Positions 1-5,519 of a stretch of DNA of 5,519 bases are shown here, one piece after another. How positions within the stretch are numbered: the first letter of the stretch is position 1; the number at the start of each line of letters is the position of its first letter. The stretch is from Chitinophagia bacterium (GTDB taxonomy: Bacteria > Bacteroidota > Bacteroidia > Chitinophagales > Chitinophagaceae), in the NCBI GenBank assembly GCA_010027295.1, contig RGVM01000211.1, positions 1-5,519 of the forward strand, read 5' to 3'. Both the position numbers and the translations under genes were made by a program. Under the pieces are notes generated by a model. It did no database searches. It had not been told where the DNA came from and saw only the letters and a program-made list of their open reading frames with translations.

Positions 1-652
1 AGCGGGTACTTCCCTTGAGCAGTCCGACGAGGACGGCCGCCTCTTCGACCGACAGCCTGTCGGGCTCCTTCTGAAAATAGGTGCGCGCGGCGTTCCTGAT
101 CCCGTAGATCTCATCTCCGTAGGTCACCATGTTGAGGTACATGGTGATGATCTCCTCCTTGGTGAAGTTGCGTTCGAGTTTGATGGCGACGACCCATTCC
201 TTAAACTTCTGGGTGGCGCGCATGAGGATGTTCCGGCTGCCTTCGCCGAACATCAGGGCCTTGGCAAGCTGCTGGGTGATGGTGCTGGCGCCGCCCTCGC
301 GGCCTAGGTAGAAAATGGCGCGTGCAAGACTCCTGGCGTCGATGCCCGAATGCTCGTAGAACCGTTCGTCTTCGGTGGCCACGAGCGCATTGATGACGTT
401 TTTTGAGATGTCCTGGTAGTCGACGTTGATCCTGTCCTTCAGGTAGTACTTGCCCATTAGCGAACCATCGCTGGCATAGATTTCGGAGGAGGATAGCATG
501 GAGGGGTTCTCGAGTTCCTCCAGGGAGGGCAGTTTACCGAAAAGGCCCAGGTTGATCGAAAGGATGAACAGGAGGAATGCAATCCATGCGTAGAGGGTCG
601 CCTTCCATACGAACCTGACGGGTGCTGAGGGGCTTTTTGTTTTCTGTTTCAT
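1..652 (-). CDS. Class A penicillin-binding protein (PBP1A type), N-terminal part, cut by window edge
   Basis: Bifunctional peptidoglycan synthase anchored in the inner membrane; the visible part holds the glycosyltransferase (GT51) domain, which polymerises lipid II into glycan strands. Translating the minus strand from ATG at 652 gives 217 residues with no stop before the edge. A short basic tail (residues 1-19) precedes a membrane helix (about 20-38). The GT51 motifs follow in order: EDERFYEHSG at 94-103 with catalytic Glu94, GASTITQQ at 121-128, QKFKE at 148-152 with the second conserved Glu152, and KEEIITMYLN at 165-174. Motif 3 has Gln where many families have Arg (RKxxE); I believe this is common in Bacteroidota. 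Class A enzymes are usually 700-850 residues, so the transpeptidase domain should lie beyond position 1. It is the second gene of the leftward unit, 64 bases after the SprE/PorW-like gene, with no clear promoter or terminator between. Family assignment is very secure; the PBP1A subtype is inference. Confidence 0.96.
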   Translation of the reverse strand, partial: MKQKTKSPSAPVRFVWKATLYAWIAFLLFILSINLGLFGKLPSLEELENPSMLSSSEIYASDGSLMGKYYLKDRINVDYQDISKNVINALVATEDERFYEHSGIDARSLARAIFYLGREGGASTITQQLAKALMFGEGSRNILMRATQKFKEWVVAIKLERNFTKEEIITMYLNMVTYGDEIYGIRNAARTYFQKEPDRLSVEEAAVLVGLLKGSTR

Positions 653-716
653 GCGGATGCAATCATCGACGCGGTAAAACTAATTCAAATTCACAGAGGC
701 CTGTGGCAAGGAACCT

Positions 717-3700
717 TTAAAATTCATCCGGCATGCTTTGATGCAGGAAAGCCATGTAGGCGTTGATATCCTGTTTTTTGAGCAGCAGTTCCAGGTTGGG
801 GAGTGAGATGGGCAGGAAACGGTATGTGCCTGCCGGCAACCAGGGGAAGATCTCCTTGGCGGCAGCATCCCGGGTGCTCCTCCAGTATTCCATGGCGGAT
901 GACAGGTTGTCGAAGGGGGCGATCCTCACGAGTTTGATATCATCTGTCACCGAGGTGGCGACGGCGGTCAGGCCGGCGTCAGGGCGGGTCGCTTGATGGT
1001 ATTTGTTCAGGGATATCCTCGCTTCGGTGCGATACACGACGTCGACCTTGGTCAGCACCAGTATGACGGCATGGCTGTCAGCTGGCTGGTGGAGGAATAC
1101 TGTGCGGGGGCTTCCCTTGTCTGTCTGGATGGCTGGGGGCGGTCCGGACACGCGCGCCATTGCGCTGTCCGAGGCCGGAAGGGGTTTGATGTTGGCGGCT
1201 GCAGTGTCCTTCACGGGAGGTGCCGCTGAGCGGACGACAGGCTCCACTGGGGGAAGTATGAGGCTGTCGTCAGGGTATCGTTTGATGTCGAGACGTGTAA
1301 GATATTCCTCAATCTCAGCCCTTCTGGCGAGTACTTTCTCCAATTCTGCAGCCCGCAGTGCGAGAGGGCTGCCCGGTTCCCTGTCGCGGATGCCTTTGAG
1401 GGACAGTAGGGCGAGGCTATCCCGGCGTTCGCGAATCAGATACAGCGCCTCAAGGTATTGGAGCTGCGAGGTCCAGTATTTTCTGCCGTACCCGCTGTCG
1501 GCTATCCGCTTGAGCTCCATGGCCTCCTCGAAGTTGCCCTGCACCATCAGGGTCGCTACCCGGTCGTACTGGGCGTCGGCTTCTCTCCGTTCCGCCGACT
1601 GTGCCTCCCGTACGCCTACGGGGTTTTCCAGCATTGCCAGAAAGGGGCTTCGCCCAAAGCGGCTCGAGAGTTCGCGTCGGTAGAATTCGAACCGGGTCAT
1701 GTCCCCTGTCTGGCGGAGGCAGGTACATAGGTTGAATAGCACCGTATCCATGAGCATCGTCTGTGGATACCTGTCGAGCAGGCTGGAGAGATGCACCACC
1801 GACTCTTGGCACATGTCGAGGTCCTCCCGGAAGGTGACCGCCAGCTTCATGAGCGATGTCTGGATGGTTTGATGTGCCAGGTTCCGGAGGGAGTCTGTAA
1901 GGGGAAGTCCTTCCATGAGGCCTTCGAAGCTCAGGTCTTGGGGCCCTGTGGTGGTTTCTGGCTCAGGCGCCTTTGTGATTGCGGGTTTGCCGGGGTCTCC
2001 CGCTGATCCGGGTGCCGACTGCGCCATGGCGTTGAGTATGGCCTCCACGGCGGCGAGGCGCCGCCAGTTGTCGACGTTCGGCCGTTTGCCCCACTTCGCC
2101 TGGAACTGCCTGAAGCCCTGCGTCCGGAGGCTGCCGTTATAGAAGTACCATTCCCCCTTGCCCTCGTTCGCTTCGAACAGGTTGACCGGGGCGTCGTCTT
2201 TGAGTATGGAAGGCGAGGCGGCTGTACTGATGGGCGTCTCCGCCTCCTCTTTGAGGCCTTGGGCCTTGCGGAGGGCTCGGGAGAGCTTGAGAACATACTC
2301 GCGTCGCTCCGTTTCGGGCAGGGCGGCTATCCGCAGGAGGCTGTCCTGTCGGCGAACCGTCATCAGGAGCGATGCCACACGGTGGAGGATACGGGCCCGC
2401 AGCGCCACCTGTTGCGTGTCGGAGGCCTCCAGCAGGTCTGTCTGCACGCTATCGTAGCCGTCAGCCGCCATGGAGTAGTCGCGCATCCGGAAGGCGATGT
2501 CAGCCAGTTCCCGGAAGGCGAGCGTCTTCAGCCTCGTGTCCGACCCGCTGTTCCGGATGCTCCGTTGCAGCTGGCCGATGGCGGCCAGGGTGTCACCCCG
2601 CTTGATTTCCAGGCGATAGGCGGCATAGTGCACGATCTGTCGGTAGTCCTCGTAGCGGGACCGGCGCGACATGCGGTCGAGATCCGCCAGGCTCCTTCGG
2701 ATGCGGACGCTGTCGGCGCCTTCGATGTCGAGACCGATTTGATTGATGCGTGCGTAGGCTTCCATGACGGGGTCGGTCGTATGGAGGATGGCGGCGGCGT
2801 ACATGCGTTCGGCAGCCTCCGCCATGCCGGCTTTGCCGTAGAGCTGCGCCGCGAGGAATTCGCGCCTGGGCCGTTCCGCGTTCGAGACTACTGGTAGAGA
2901 CCCTTCCAGGTGGATGGCAGCGCTATCCCATTGCGAAGACCTGTAAAACCACAATGCCTGGCATTCCTCCAGGCGTGGTCGGAGCCTCTCGGGCAGGCTC
3001 TTGTCGCGACGCAGTGTCTCGATCAGTCCTCCCGCCTCGTTCATCCTGCCCTGTTCGATAAAGGTCCGCAGCAGCCACATGACGGCCTCATTGCGGGCAG
3101 GCGTATGCGAGAAGATGCGTGGGATGGCGCCCCGCTTCTCGGGTGTGGAGATCGTGTACACGTTGCCCTTCTCGTTGAGCCGGCTTCCGATGGCCTTGTC
3201 TGTGCCGATCTCATCCCGGCTGCGCGGCTGGAAGGCATAGTTGATGTACTGGAAGGCGATGCACGCCGAGTCGAATTCCTTCCGGTGGAAATAGGCCATG
3301 CCCATCAGCAGGTAGAGGTCGTCTACCCAGTCGTTTCGCAGGTCGTGCAACAGGATGCCATTGTTGCATTTCAGGATCACTGAGTCGAGTTCCTCCTTCT
3401 GTGCTGCCGTCGACTCCAGGGGATACTCCTCGAAGGGAAGCAGCCGCGAATAGTCGAATTTTGACGAACGCCTGGCCGACTCTATGACCTCGTCAAGCTC
3501 GTTGGCGGCATTGAAGTAGAAATTGTATCGGGTGATGATGTTCTGCTGGACCTTTTTGACGGGATTGATGCGTCCCGCCCCCGTCCGCTCTGAGGCCAGG
3601 GTCCGGTTCTCGTATTTGGGGGGCTTCGGGAGGTCAATCACCGCCCCCGGCTGGGCAATAGACTCAGAGGCCGCTCCCAGCCACAAGGCAGATATGAGAA

Positions 3701-3773
3701 TCAAAGTCCAGGACAGGGCCGGACAGGAGACCTGACCCATGAAACCGGATGGAGTTCCTCGCTTCAGCGGCAC
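717..3773 (-). CDS. sprE: SprE/PorW-family type IX secretion and gliding protein with TPR-like repeats
   Basis: Likely the T9SS component called SprE in Flavobacterium and PorW in Porphyromonas, a periplasm-facing outer-membrane-associated protein thought to link the PorK/PorN ring to the translocon. The 1018 residues read as: basic start (K4, R5), hydrophobic core (about 22-35), a possible signal peptidase I site after SIA (A40/Q41), then a family-like block with TRYNFYFNAANELDE (81-95) and LLHDLRNDWVDDLYLL (141-156). Helical TPR-like repeats fill most of the rest. A hallmark segment carries WYFYN (542-546), a WG pair (561-562) and DNWRR (568-572). Low-complexity linkers lie near 585-615 and 838-888, and a C-terminal alpha/beta domain (about 889-1018) resembles the end of SprE proteins. 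The start shown is GTG; ATG at 3740 (residue 12) is the alternative, but it would leave the signal peptide without a positive charge. The reading frame stays open upstream to about 3846 with no other start codon. No usable lipobox is seen. It is first in the leftward unit and divergent from the bactofilin operon. Confidence 0.85.
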   Translation of the reverse strand: MPLKRGTPSGFMGQVSCPALSWTLILISALWLGAASESIAQPGAVIDLPKPPKYENRTLASERTGAGRINPVKKVQQNIITRYNFYFNAANELDEVIESARRSSKFDYSRLLPFEEYPLESTAAQKEELDSVILKCNNGILLHDLRNDWVDDLYLLMGMAYFHRKEFDSACIAFQYINYAFQPRSRDEIGTDKAIGSRLNEKGNVYTISTPEKRGAIPRIFSHTPARNEAVMWLLRTFIEQGRMNEAGGLIETLRRDKSLPERLRPRLEECQALWFYRSSQWDSAAIHLEGSLPVVSNAERPRREFLAAQLYGKAGMAEAAERMYAAAILHTTDPVMEAYARINQIGLDIEGADSVRIRRSLADLDRMSRRSRYEDYRQIVHYAAYRLEIKRGDTLAAIGQLQRSIRNSGSDTRLKTLAFRELADIAFRMRDYSMAADGYDSVQTDLLEASDTQQVALRARILHRVASLLMTVRRQDSLLRIAALPETERREYVLKLSRALRKAQGLKEEAETPISTAASPSILKDDAPVNLFEANEGKGEWYFYNGSLRTQGFRQFQAKWGKRPNVDNWRRLAAVEAILNAMAQSAPGSAGDPGKPAITKAPEPETTTGPQDLSFEGLMEGLPLTDSLRNLAHQTIQTSLMKLAVTFREDLDMCQESVVHLSSLLDRYPQTMLMDTVLFNLCTCLRQTGDMTRFEFYRRELSSRFGRSPFLAMLENPVGVREAQSAERREADAQYDRVATLMVQGNFEEAMELKRIADSGYGRKYWTSQLQYLEALYLIRERRDSLALLSLKGIRDREPGSPLALRAAELEKVLARRAEIEEYLTRLDIKRYPDDSLILPPVEPVVRSAAPPVKDTAAANIKPLPASDSAMARVSGPPPAIQTDKGSPRTVFLHQPADSHAVILVLTKVDVVYRTEARISLNKYHQATRPDAGLTAVATSVTDDIKLVRIAPFDNLSSAMEYWRSTRDAAAKEIFPWLPAGTYRFLPISLPNLELLLKKQDINAYMAFLHQSMPDEF

Positions 3774-3872
3774 GCTTGAAGATAGGTCAATTTGGGAGAA
3801 CCTGCGAGGACGGACGCCGCTTGTTGAACAATAGGGTTTCTTTCACAAACGTTGCTTGATTTTTTTTCATAA

Positions 3873-3906
3873 TTTGTTGTCAAATGTATTGTTTTGACTA
3901 CATTTG
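3873..3906 (+). promoter_or_regulatory. Putative Bacteroidota sigma-ABfr promoter for the rightward operon
   Basis: TACATTTG at 3899-3906 matches the Bacteroidota -7 consensus TAnnTTTG exactly. Upstream, TTTG (3873-3876) and the overlapping TTG (3877-3879) give spacers of 22 and 19 bases, near the usual distance to the -33 element. Transcription would begin near 3911, leaving a leader of roughly 35 bases before the ATG at 3948. Consensus match is seen; use in the cell is inferred. Confidence 0.6.
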
Positions 3907-3907
3907 A
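3880..3907. repeat. Inverted repeat with 9-base arms in the divergent promoter region
   Basis: TCAAATGTA (3880-3888) and TACATTTGA (3899-3907) are perfect reverse complements separated by 10 bases. The arms contain the two oppositely oriented TACATTTG elements. The repeat may simply reflect back-to-back promoters, or it may be an operator for a dimeric regulator; the sequence alone does not decide. An alternative pairing of GTCAAA (3879-3884) with TTTGAC (3893-3898) is also possible. Confidence 0.55.
3881..3888 (-). promoter_or_regulatory. Possible -7 element for the leftward sprE unit
   Basis: CAAATGTA on the plus strand reads TACATTTG on the minus strand, again an exact TAnnTTTG match. It would give a leader of about 100 bases before the sprE GTG start. 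I find no good TTTG at the expected -33 distance on this strand, so support is weaker than for the rightward promoter. It sits within the spacer of that promoter, so the two could not easily be occupied by polymerase at once. Confidence 0.35.
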
Positions 3908-3910
3908 GTT

Positions 3911-3930
3911 TACCTCTATCCAGAGGGTAT
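3911..3930 (+). promoter_or_regulatory. Small hairpin at the predicted 5' end of the rightward transcript
   Basis: CCTCT (3913-3917) and AGAGG (3922-3926) pair around a four-base loop; allowing one bulged G extends the stem to TACCTCT with AGAGGGTA. It falls almost exactly at the start of the transcript predicted from the -7 element at 3899-3906, where a stem could protect the RNA's 5' end. The stem is short and could be chance. It is not followed by a T run, so it is not a terminator. Confidence 0.25.
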
Positions 3931-3947
3931 GAGACTGACCGCAAGGC

Positions 3948-4337
3948 ATGGAGAAGAAGAGCAACCTGCAGAGGCTGCAAAACCGATACAGACTCGTCGT
4001 CATGAACGACGACACTTATGAGGAGGTCGTTACGTTACGACTGACACGCATGAGTGTCTATATCGTTCTCTGCACGACATTCGTCGTCCTAGTAGGCTTC
4101 ACGGTCGCACTAATTGTATTCACTCCTTTGAAATACTACATCCCGGGCTTCGGCAGTCGAACTGAAAGAGCGAAGTACATGTCCCTTAAGATTCGCGCCG
4201 ACTCCATCGAATCAAGCCTCGGCGACAAGCAGGCTTACCTAGAAAGCATCCGGTCTGCACTTTCGGAAGACCAGAAGTCCCTTCCCAGGGACACAGTGGT
4301 CCTCAATGTGCCAGATCCTGAAAAAGTGGAAGATTAA
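3948..4337 (+). CDS. Single-pass membrane protein like the N-terminus of Bacteroidota M23 peptidases, without the peptidase domain
   Basis: A 129-residue protein. The cytoplasmic N-terminus contains a conserved-looking stretch, NRYRLVVMNDDTYEEV (12-27). One membrane helix follows (about 36-58), then the juxtamembrane sequence FTPLKYYIPGFG (58-69) and a charged, probably helical periplasmic tail ending in a TAA stop. From memory of the family, the YRLVVMND and FTPLxxYIPGY/F motifs mark bactofilin-linked M23 endopeptidases of Bacteroidota, whose LytM/M23 domain should follow with metal-binding HxxxD and HxH motifs. None is present, and only 30 bases separate the stop from the bactofilin start, so no frameshift can hide one. 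I infer a bactofilin-binding membrane anchor that has lost its enzyme or acts through a separate hydrolase. ATG at 3948 is the first gene downstream of the TACATTTG promoter. The family link is a judgement by eye. Confidence 0.85.
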   Translation: MEKKSNLQRLQNRYRLVVMNDDTYEEVVTLRLTRMSVYIVLCTTFVVLVGFTVALIVFTPLKYYIPGFGSRTERAKYMSLKIRADSIESSLGDKQAYLESIRSALSEDQKSLPRDTVVLNVPDPEKVED

Positions 4338-4367
4338 AACATTTCAAAGGACGCCCAATTCACTACC

Positions 4368-4790
4368 ATGTCGATGTTCAAAAACAAGCCTGATGTAGAG
4401 CTTTCCCAGTCAGGGACGGCAGGCAACACCCTCATAGGGTCGGGCACAAACATCAACGGAGACGTTATCATCGCGGGTGACCTTCGCATCGACGGCACCC
4501 TGATCGGAAGCATCAAGGGCAATGCCAAGGTCGTTATTGGCTCTACGGGCGTGGTGATGGGAGACATTGACTGCACGAACGCGGACATTCAGGGAAAGGT
4601 GCATGGCACGCTGCACATCACCGAGTTGCTGAATCTGCGTGGTGAAGCCCTCATCGAGGGGGACATATACGCTGGTAAGCTACAGATAGAGCCGCGTGTC
4701 ACTTTCAATGGTCACTGCCATATGGGTAAGGACCAGAAGGTGGTTGAAATGAACACGGATGAAATCCGGAAAGCCGTCGGCATCCGGTGA
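4368..4790 (+). CDS. Bactofilin (polymer-forming cytoskeletal protein)
   Basis: Bactofilins are small beta-helical proteins that polymerise without nucleotides into membrane-associated filaments or patches and position cell-wall enzymes. The 140-residue product has the expected three-part form. A short tail (1-19) is followed by a beta-helix core (about 20-118) of irregular 17-18-residue rungs rich in Gly and alternating hydrophobic residues, for example GDVIIAGDLRIDGTLIGSIK (31-50). A polar C-terminal tail ends in the TGA at 4788-4790. Met1 and Met3 (4374) are both possible starts; Met3 would give MFKNK, a short hydrophobic-plus-basic N-terminus like those proposed to tether bactofilins to membrane. 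The gene lies 30 bases after the M23-like anchor, and bactofilin-M23 pairs are a known arrangement, so the two probably act together. Its end overlaps the start of the AtpZ-like gene. Confidence 0.95.
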   Translation: MSMFKNKPDVELSQSGTAGNTLIGSGTNINGDVIIAGDLRIDGTLIGSIKGNAKVVIGSTGVVMGDIDCTNADIQGKVHGTLHITELLNLRGEALIEGDIYAGKLQIEPRVTFNGHCHMGKDQKVVEMNTDEIRKAVGIR

Positions 4791-5025
4791 CGACCCGGTG
4801 CGGCAGGCGCCGTCAGATAACGGCCGTGGCCTCATGCTACGTTACGCCGGACTTGCCTCCCGCTATCTGGCCATTCTCGCACTGACCCTATGGATGGGTC
4901 TCCGGGCAGATACTTGGTTGGACTGGAGATTTCCTCTCTTCGTCTGGGTCCTGCCCATGGCAGCTGTGATCGGGCTGATCGTAAAAGCCGTCATCGACAC
5001 GTCCGACAAGTCCTCACGCTCATGA
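4759..5025 (+). CDS. AtpZ/AtpI-family two-helix membrane protein
   Basis: An 88-residue protein with a polar N-terminal tail (1-27) and two membrane helices (about 32-48 and 58-78) joined by a short loop containing GLRADTWLDW (47-56). The arrangement, with Gly47 and Asp51 at the end of the first helix, resembles AtpZ/AtpI proteins (GxxxGxxxD type), which are encoded just before F-type ATP synthase genes and help c-ring assembly or magnesium/calcium handling. The ATG at 4759 lies inside the bactofilin gene, giving a 32-base overlap. GTG at 4798 (residue 14) and ATG at 4834 (residue 26) are alternatives that keep both helices; ATG 4834 would put the start just before the conserved RYAGLA segment. 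The stop overlaps the next gene in an ATGA. The fold call is good; an ATP synthase role is inferred. Confidence 0.8.
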   Translation: MKSGKPSASGDDPVRQAPSDNGRGLMLRYAGLASRYLAILALTLWMGLRADTWLDWRFPLFVWVLPMAAVIGLIVKAVIDTSDKSSRS

Positions 5026-5414
5026 ATAGACCGCTGACTTCGATTCACCTGCTTTTCCTATGCGTCTCCCTTATCGCCGCTGTGTTTCGCGTCGGACTTA
5101 CCTCGAAGGGTATCGATGTCCAGGTGCTGCTTGCAGGCAATCTGCTTCTGTATGCCGTCAGCTTGCTGGGATTCCGCTTACACCGAAGCGGCATGCGCTC
5201 TAAGGGTGGCACTCTTTTTCTGGGAACCGTATATGGAGCCTTCCTGGCCAGGATGGCCGTCTGCGCCGCGGCCGTCTTTGCATACGGCTGGTGGAAACGG
5301 TCCGGCATGAACTGGCCGGCACTCTTCATCTGCATGTTCCTCTACCTGGTCTATACCTTCCTGGAGACCCGGGCCCTTCTTAGGTACCATGTCAGTAGGA
5401 ATGGGAAAGACTGA
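5022..5414 (+). CDS. Four-helix membrane protein of the kind found between atpZ and atpB in Bacteroidota
   Basis: A 130-residue, strongly hydrophobic protein with four predicted membrane helices (about 9-24, 34-50, 66-90 and 97-117), a basic segment between helices 2 and 3 (RLHRSGMRSK, 52-61), and a basic tail. The run MFLYLVYTFLETRALL (105-120) looks like the conserved end of the uncharacterised membrane protein that often sits between atpZ and atpB in this phylum. An AtpI-like accessory role in ATP synthase assembly is possible but unproven. ATG 5022 is chosen because it overlaps the upstream stop as ATGA, a typical coupling arrangement, and opens directly into the first helix; the reading frame extends upstream to 4890, but that extension lies inside the previous gene and lacks membrane character. 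No atpB follows within the window. Confidence 0.85.
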   Translation: MNRPLTSIHLLFLCVSLIAAVFRVGLTSKGIDVQVLLAGNLLLYAVSLLGFRLHRSGMRSKGGTLFLGTVYGAFLARMAVCAAAVFAYGWWKRSGMNWPALFICMFLYLVYTFLETRALLRYHVSRNGKD

Positions 5415-5519
5415 ATCCCCGCTCTCTGCCCTGGAGTCCTATCTCCCCGAAGGTTCCTTCACCCTTGTAGAACCTCTTCTCGTCAGGCACCGGGTACACC
5501 TCACCATCACCCGCGGCCG
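5389..5519 (+). CDS. SprT-like zinc metalloprotease domain protein, N-terminal fragment, cut by window edge
   Basis: Reading from ATG at 5389 gives 43 residues, open to the edge. The segment ALESYLPEGSF (14-24), then LVRHRVHLTITR (32-43), resembles the opening of Bacteroidota SprT-like domain proteins, where a text like ALxxYLPEGSFxxV and KVHLTITRxR precedes the HExxH zinc site. That catalytic motif would lie beyond 5519 and cannot be checked here. Eukaryotic SprT relatives (Spartan) act on DNA-protein crosslinks; the bacterial role is poorly known. The first ATG overlaps the upstream gene by 26 bases; ATG 5401 (residue 5) would reduce this to 14. The name SprT is unrelated to the T9SS Spr genes. 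Confidence 0.75.
   Translation, partial: MSVGMGKTESPLSALESYLPEGSFTLVEPLLVRHRVHLTITRG

Noticed and set aside
675..682. Near match to a -7 element on the minus strand (TAGTTTTA) ahead of the PBP gene
   Set aside because: It has one mismatch to TAnnTTTG, and the nearest TTG upstream is 24 bases away, longer than usual. Read-through from sprE is simpler.
692..705. Inverted repeat CACAG-aggc-CTGTG between the sprE-like and PBP genes
   Set aside because: The stem is only five base pairs and no clean T run follows on the minus strand, so it is not a convincing terminator.
1003..1683. Open frame of 226 codons on the plus strand, antisense to the sprE-like gene
   Set aside because: It is low in recognisable structure, rich in Arg and Ser, and lies entirely within a well-supported gene. 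Long antisense frames are expected in GC-rich coding sequence.
2259..2897. Open frame of 212 codons on the plus strand, antisense to the sprE-like gene
   Set aside because: No motif, signal or membrane segment is seen, and the opposite strand carries the conserved protein throughout.
2910..3383. Open frame of 157 codons on the plus strand
   Set aside because: It lies opposite the most conserved N-terminal block of the SprE/PorW-like protein and has no features of its own.
3757..3773. Alternative view that Cys17 of the sprE-like protein is the lipidation site
   Set aside because: Although VSC resembles part of a lipobox, it lies before the hydrophobic core rather than after it, so signal peptidase II could not use it.
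3764..4015. Open frame of 83 codons on the minus strand across the divergent promoter region
   Set aside because: It would overlap the start of both divergent genes and cover the promoter elements; its product shows no recognisable features.
4338..4367. Possible frameshifted remainder of an M23 domain after the short membrane protein
   Set aside because: The gap is 30 bases and is followed directly by the bactofilin frame, so no peptidase remnant can fit.

Overview
The window looks like a chromosomal segment from a GC-rich member of the Bacteroidota, most likely near the Chitinophagaceae. Three things point there: a PorW/SprE-type component of the type IX secretion system (T9SS), a phylum-typical promoter element (TAnnTTTG), and start sites without clear Shine-Dalgarno sequences. 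The lineage is judged from protein resemblance read by eye, not from a search. Coding density is high and nearly all of the window is explained.

Two transcription units diverge from a short, relatively AT-rich intergenic region (about 3774-3947). Leftward (minus strand) lie a large repeat-containing secreted protein of the SprE/PorW family (717-3773) and, 64 bases further on, the N-terminal third of a class A penicillin-binding protein with its glycosyltransferase domain (1-652, cut by the window edge). Rightward (plus strand) is a tightly packed run of five genes. These are a small single-pass membrane protein resembling the N-terminal part of Bacteroidota M23 peptidases but with no peptidase domain (3948-4337), a bactofilin (4368-4790), an AtpZ/AtpI-family two-helix protein (4759-5025), a four-helix membrane protein (5022-5414), and the start of a SprT-like metalloprotease (5389-5519, cut by the edge). 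The last four overlap one another in succession, which suggests one co-translated operon.

Functionally the region is a cell-envelope neighbourhood: T9SS and gliding machinery, peptidoglycan polymerisation, a bactofilin scaffold with a membrane partner, and small proteins usually found just upstream of ATP synthase genes. No atpB follows within the window; a SprT-like gene takes that position.

The points most worth a second look are the M23-type membrane anchor without its enzyme, the nearly symmetric promoter region in which both strands carry TACATTTG, and the absence of a usable lipobox in the SprE/PorW protein. I see no mobile element, CRISPR array, tRNA or rRNA, and no convincing evidence for an entirely new system.
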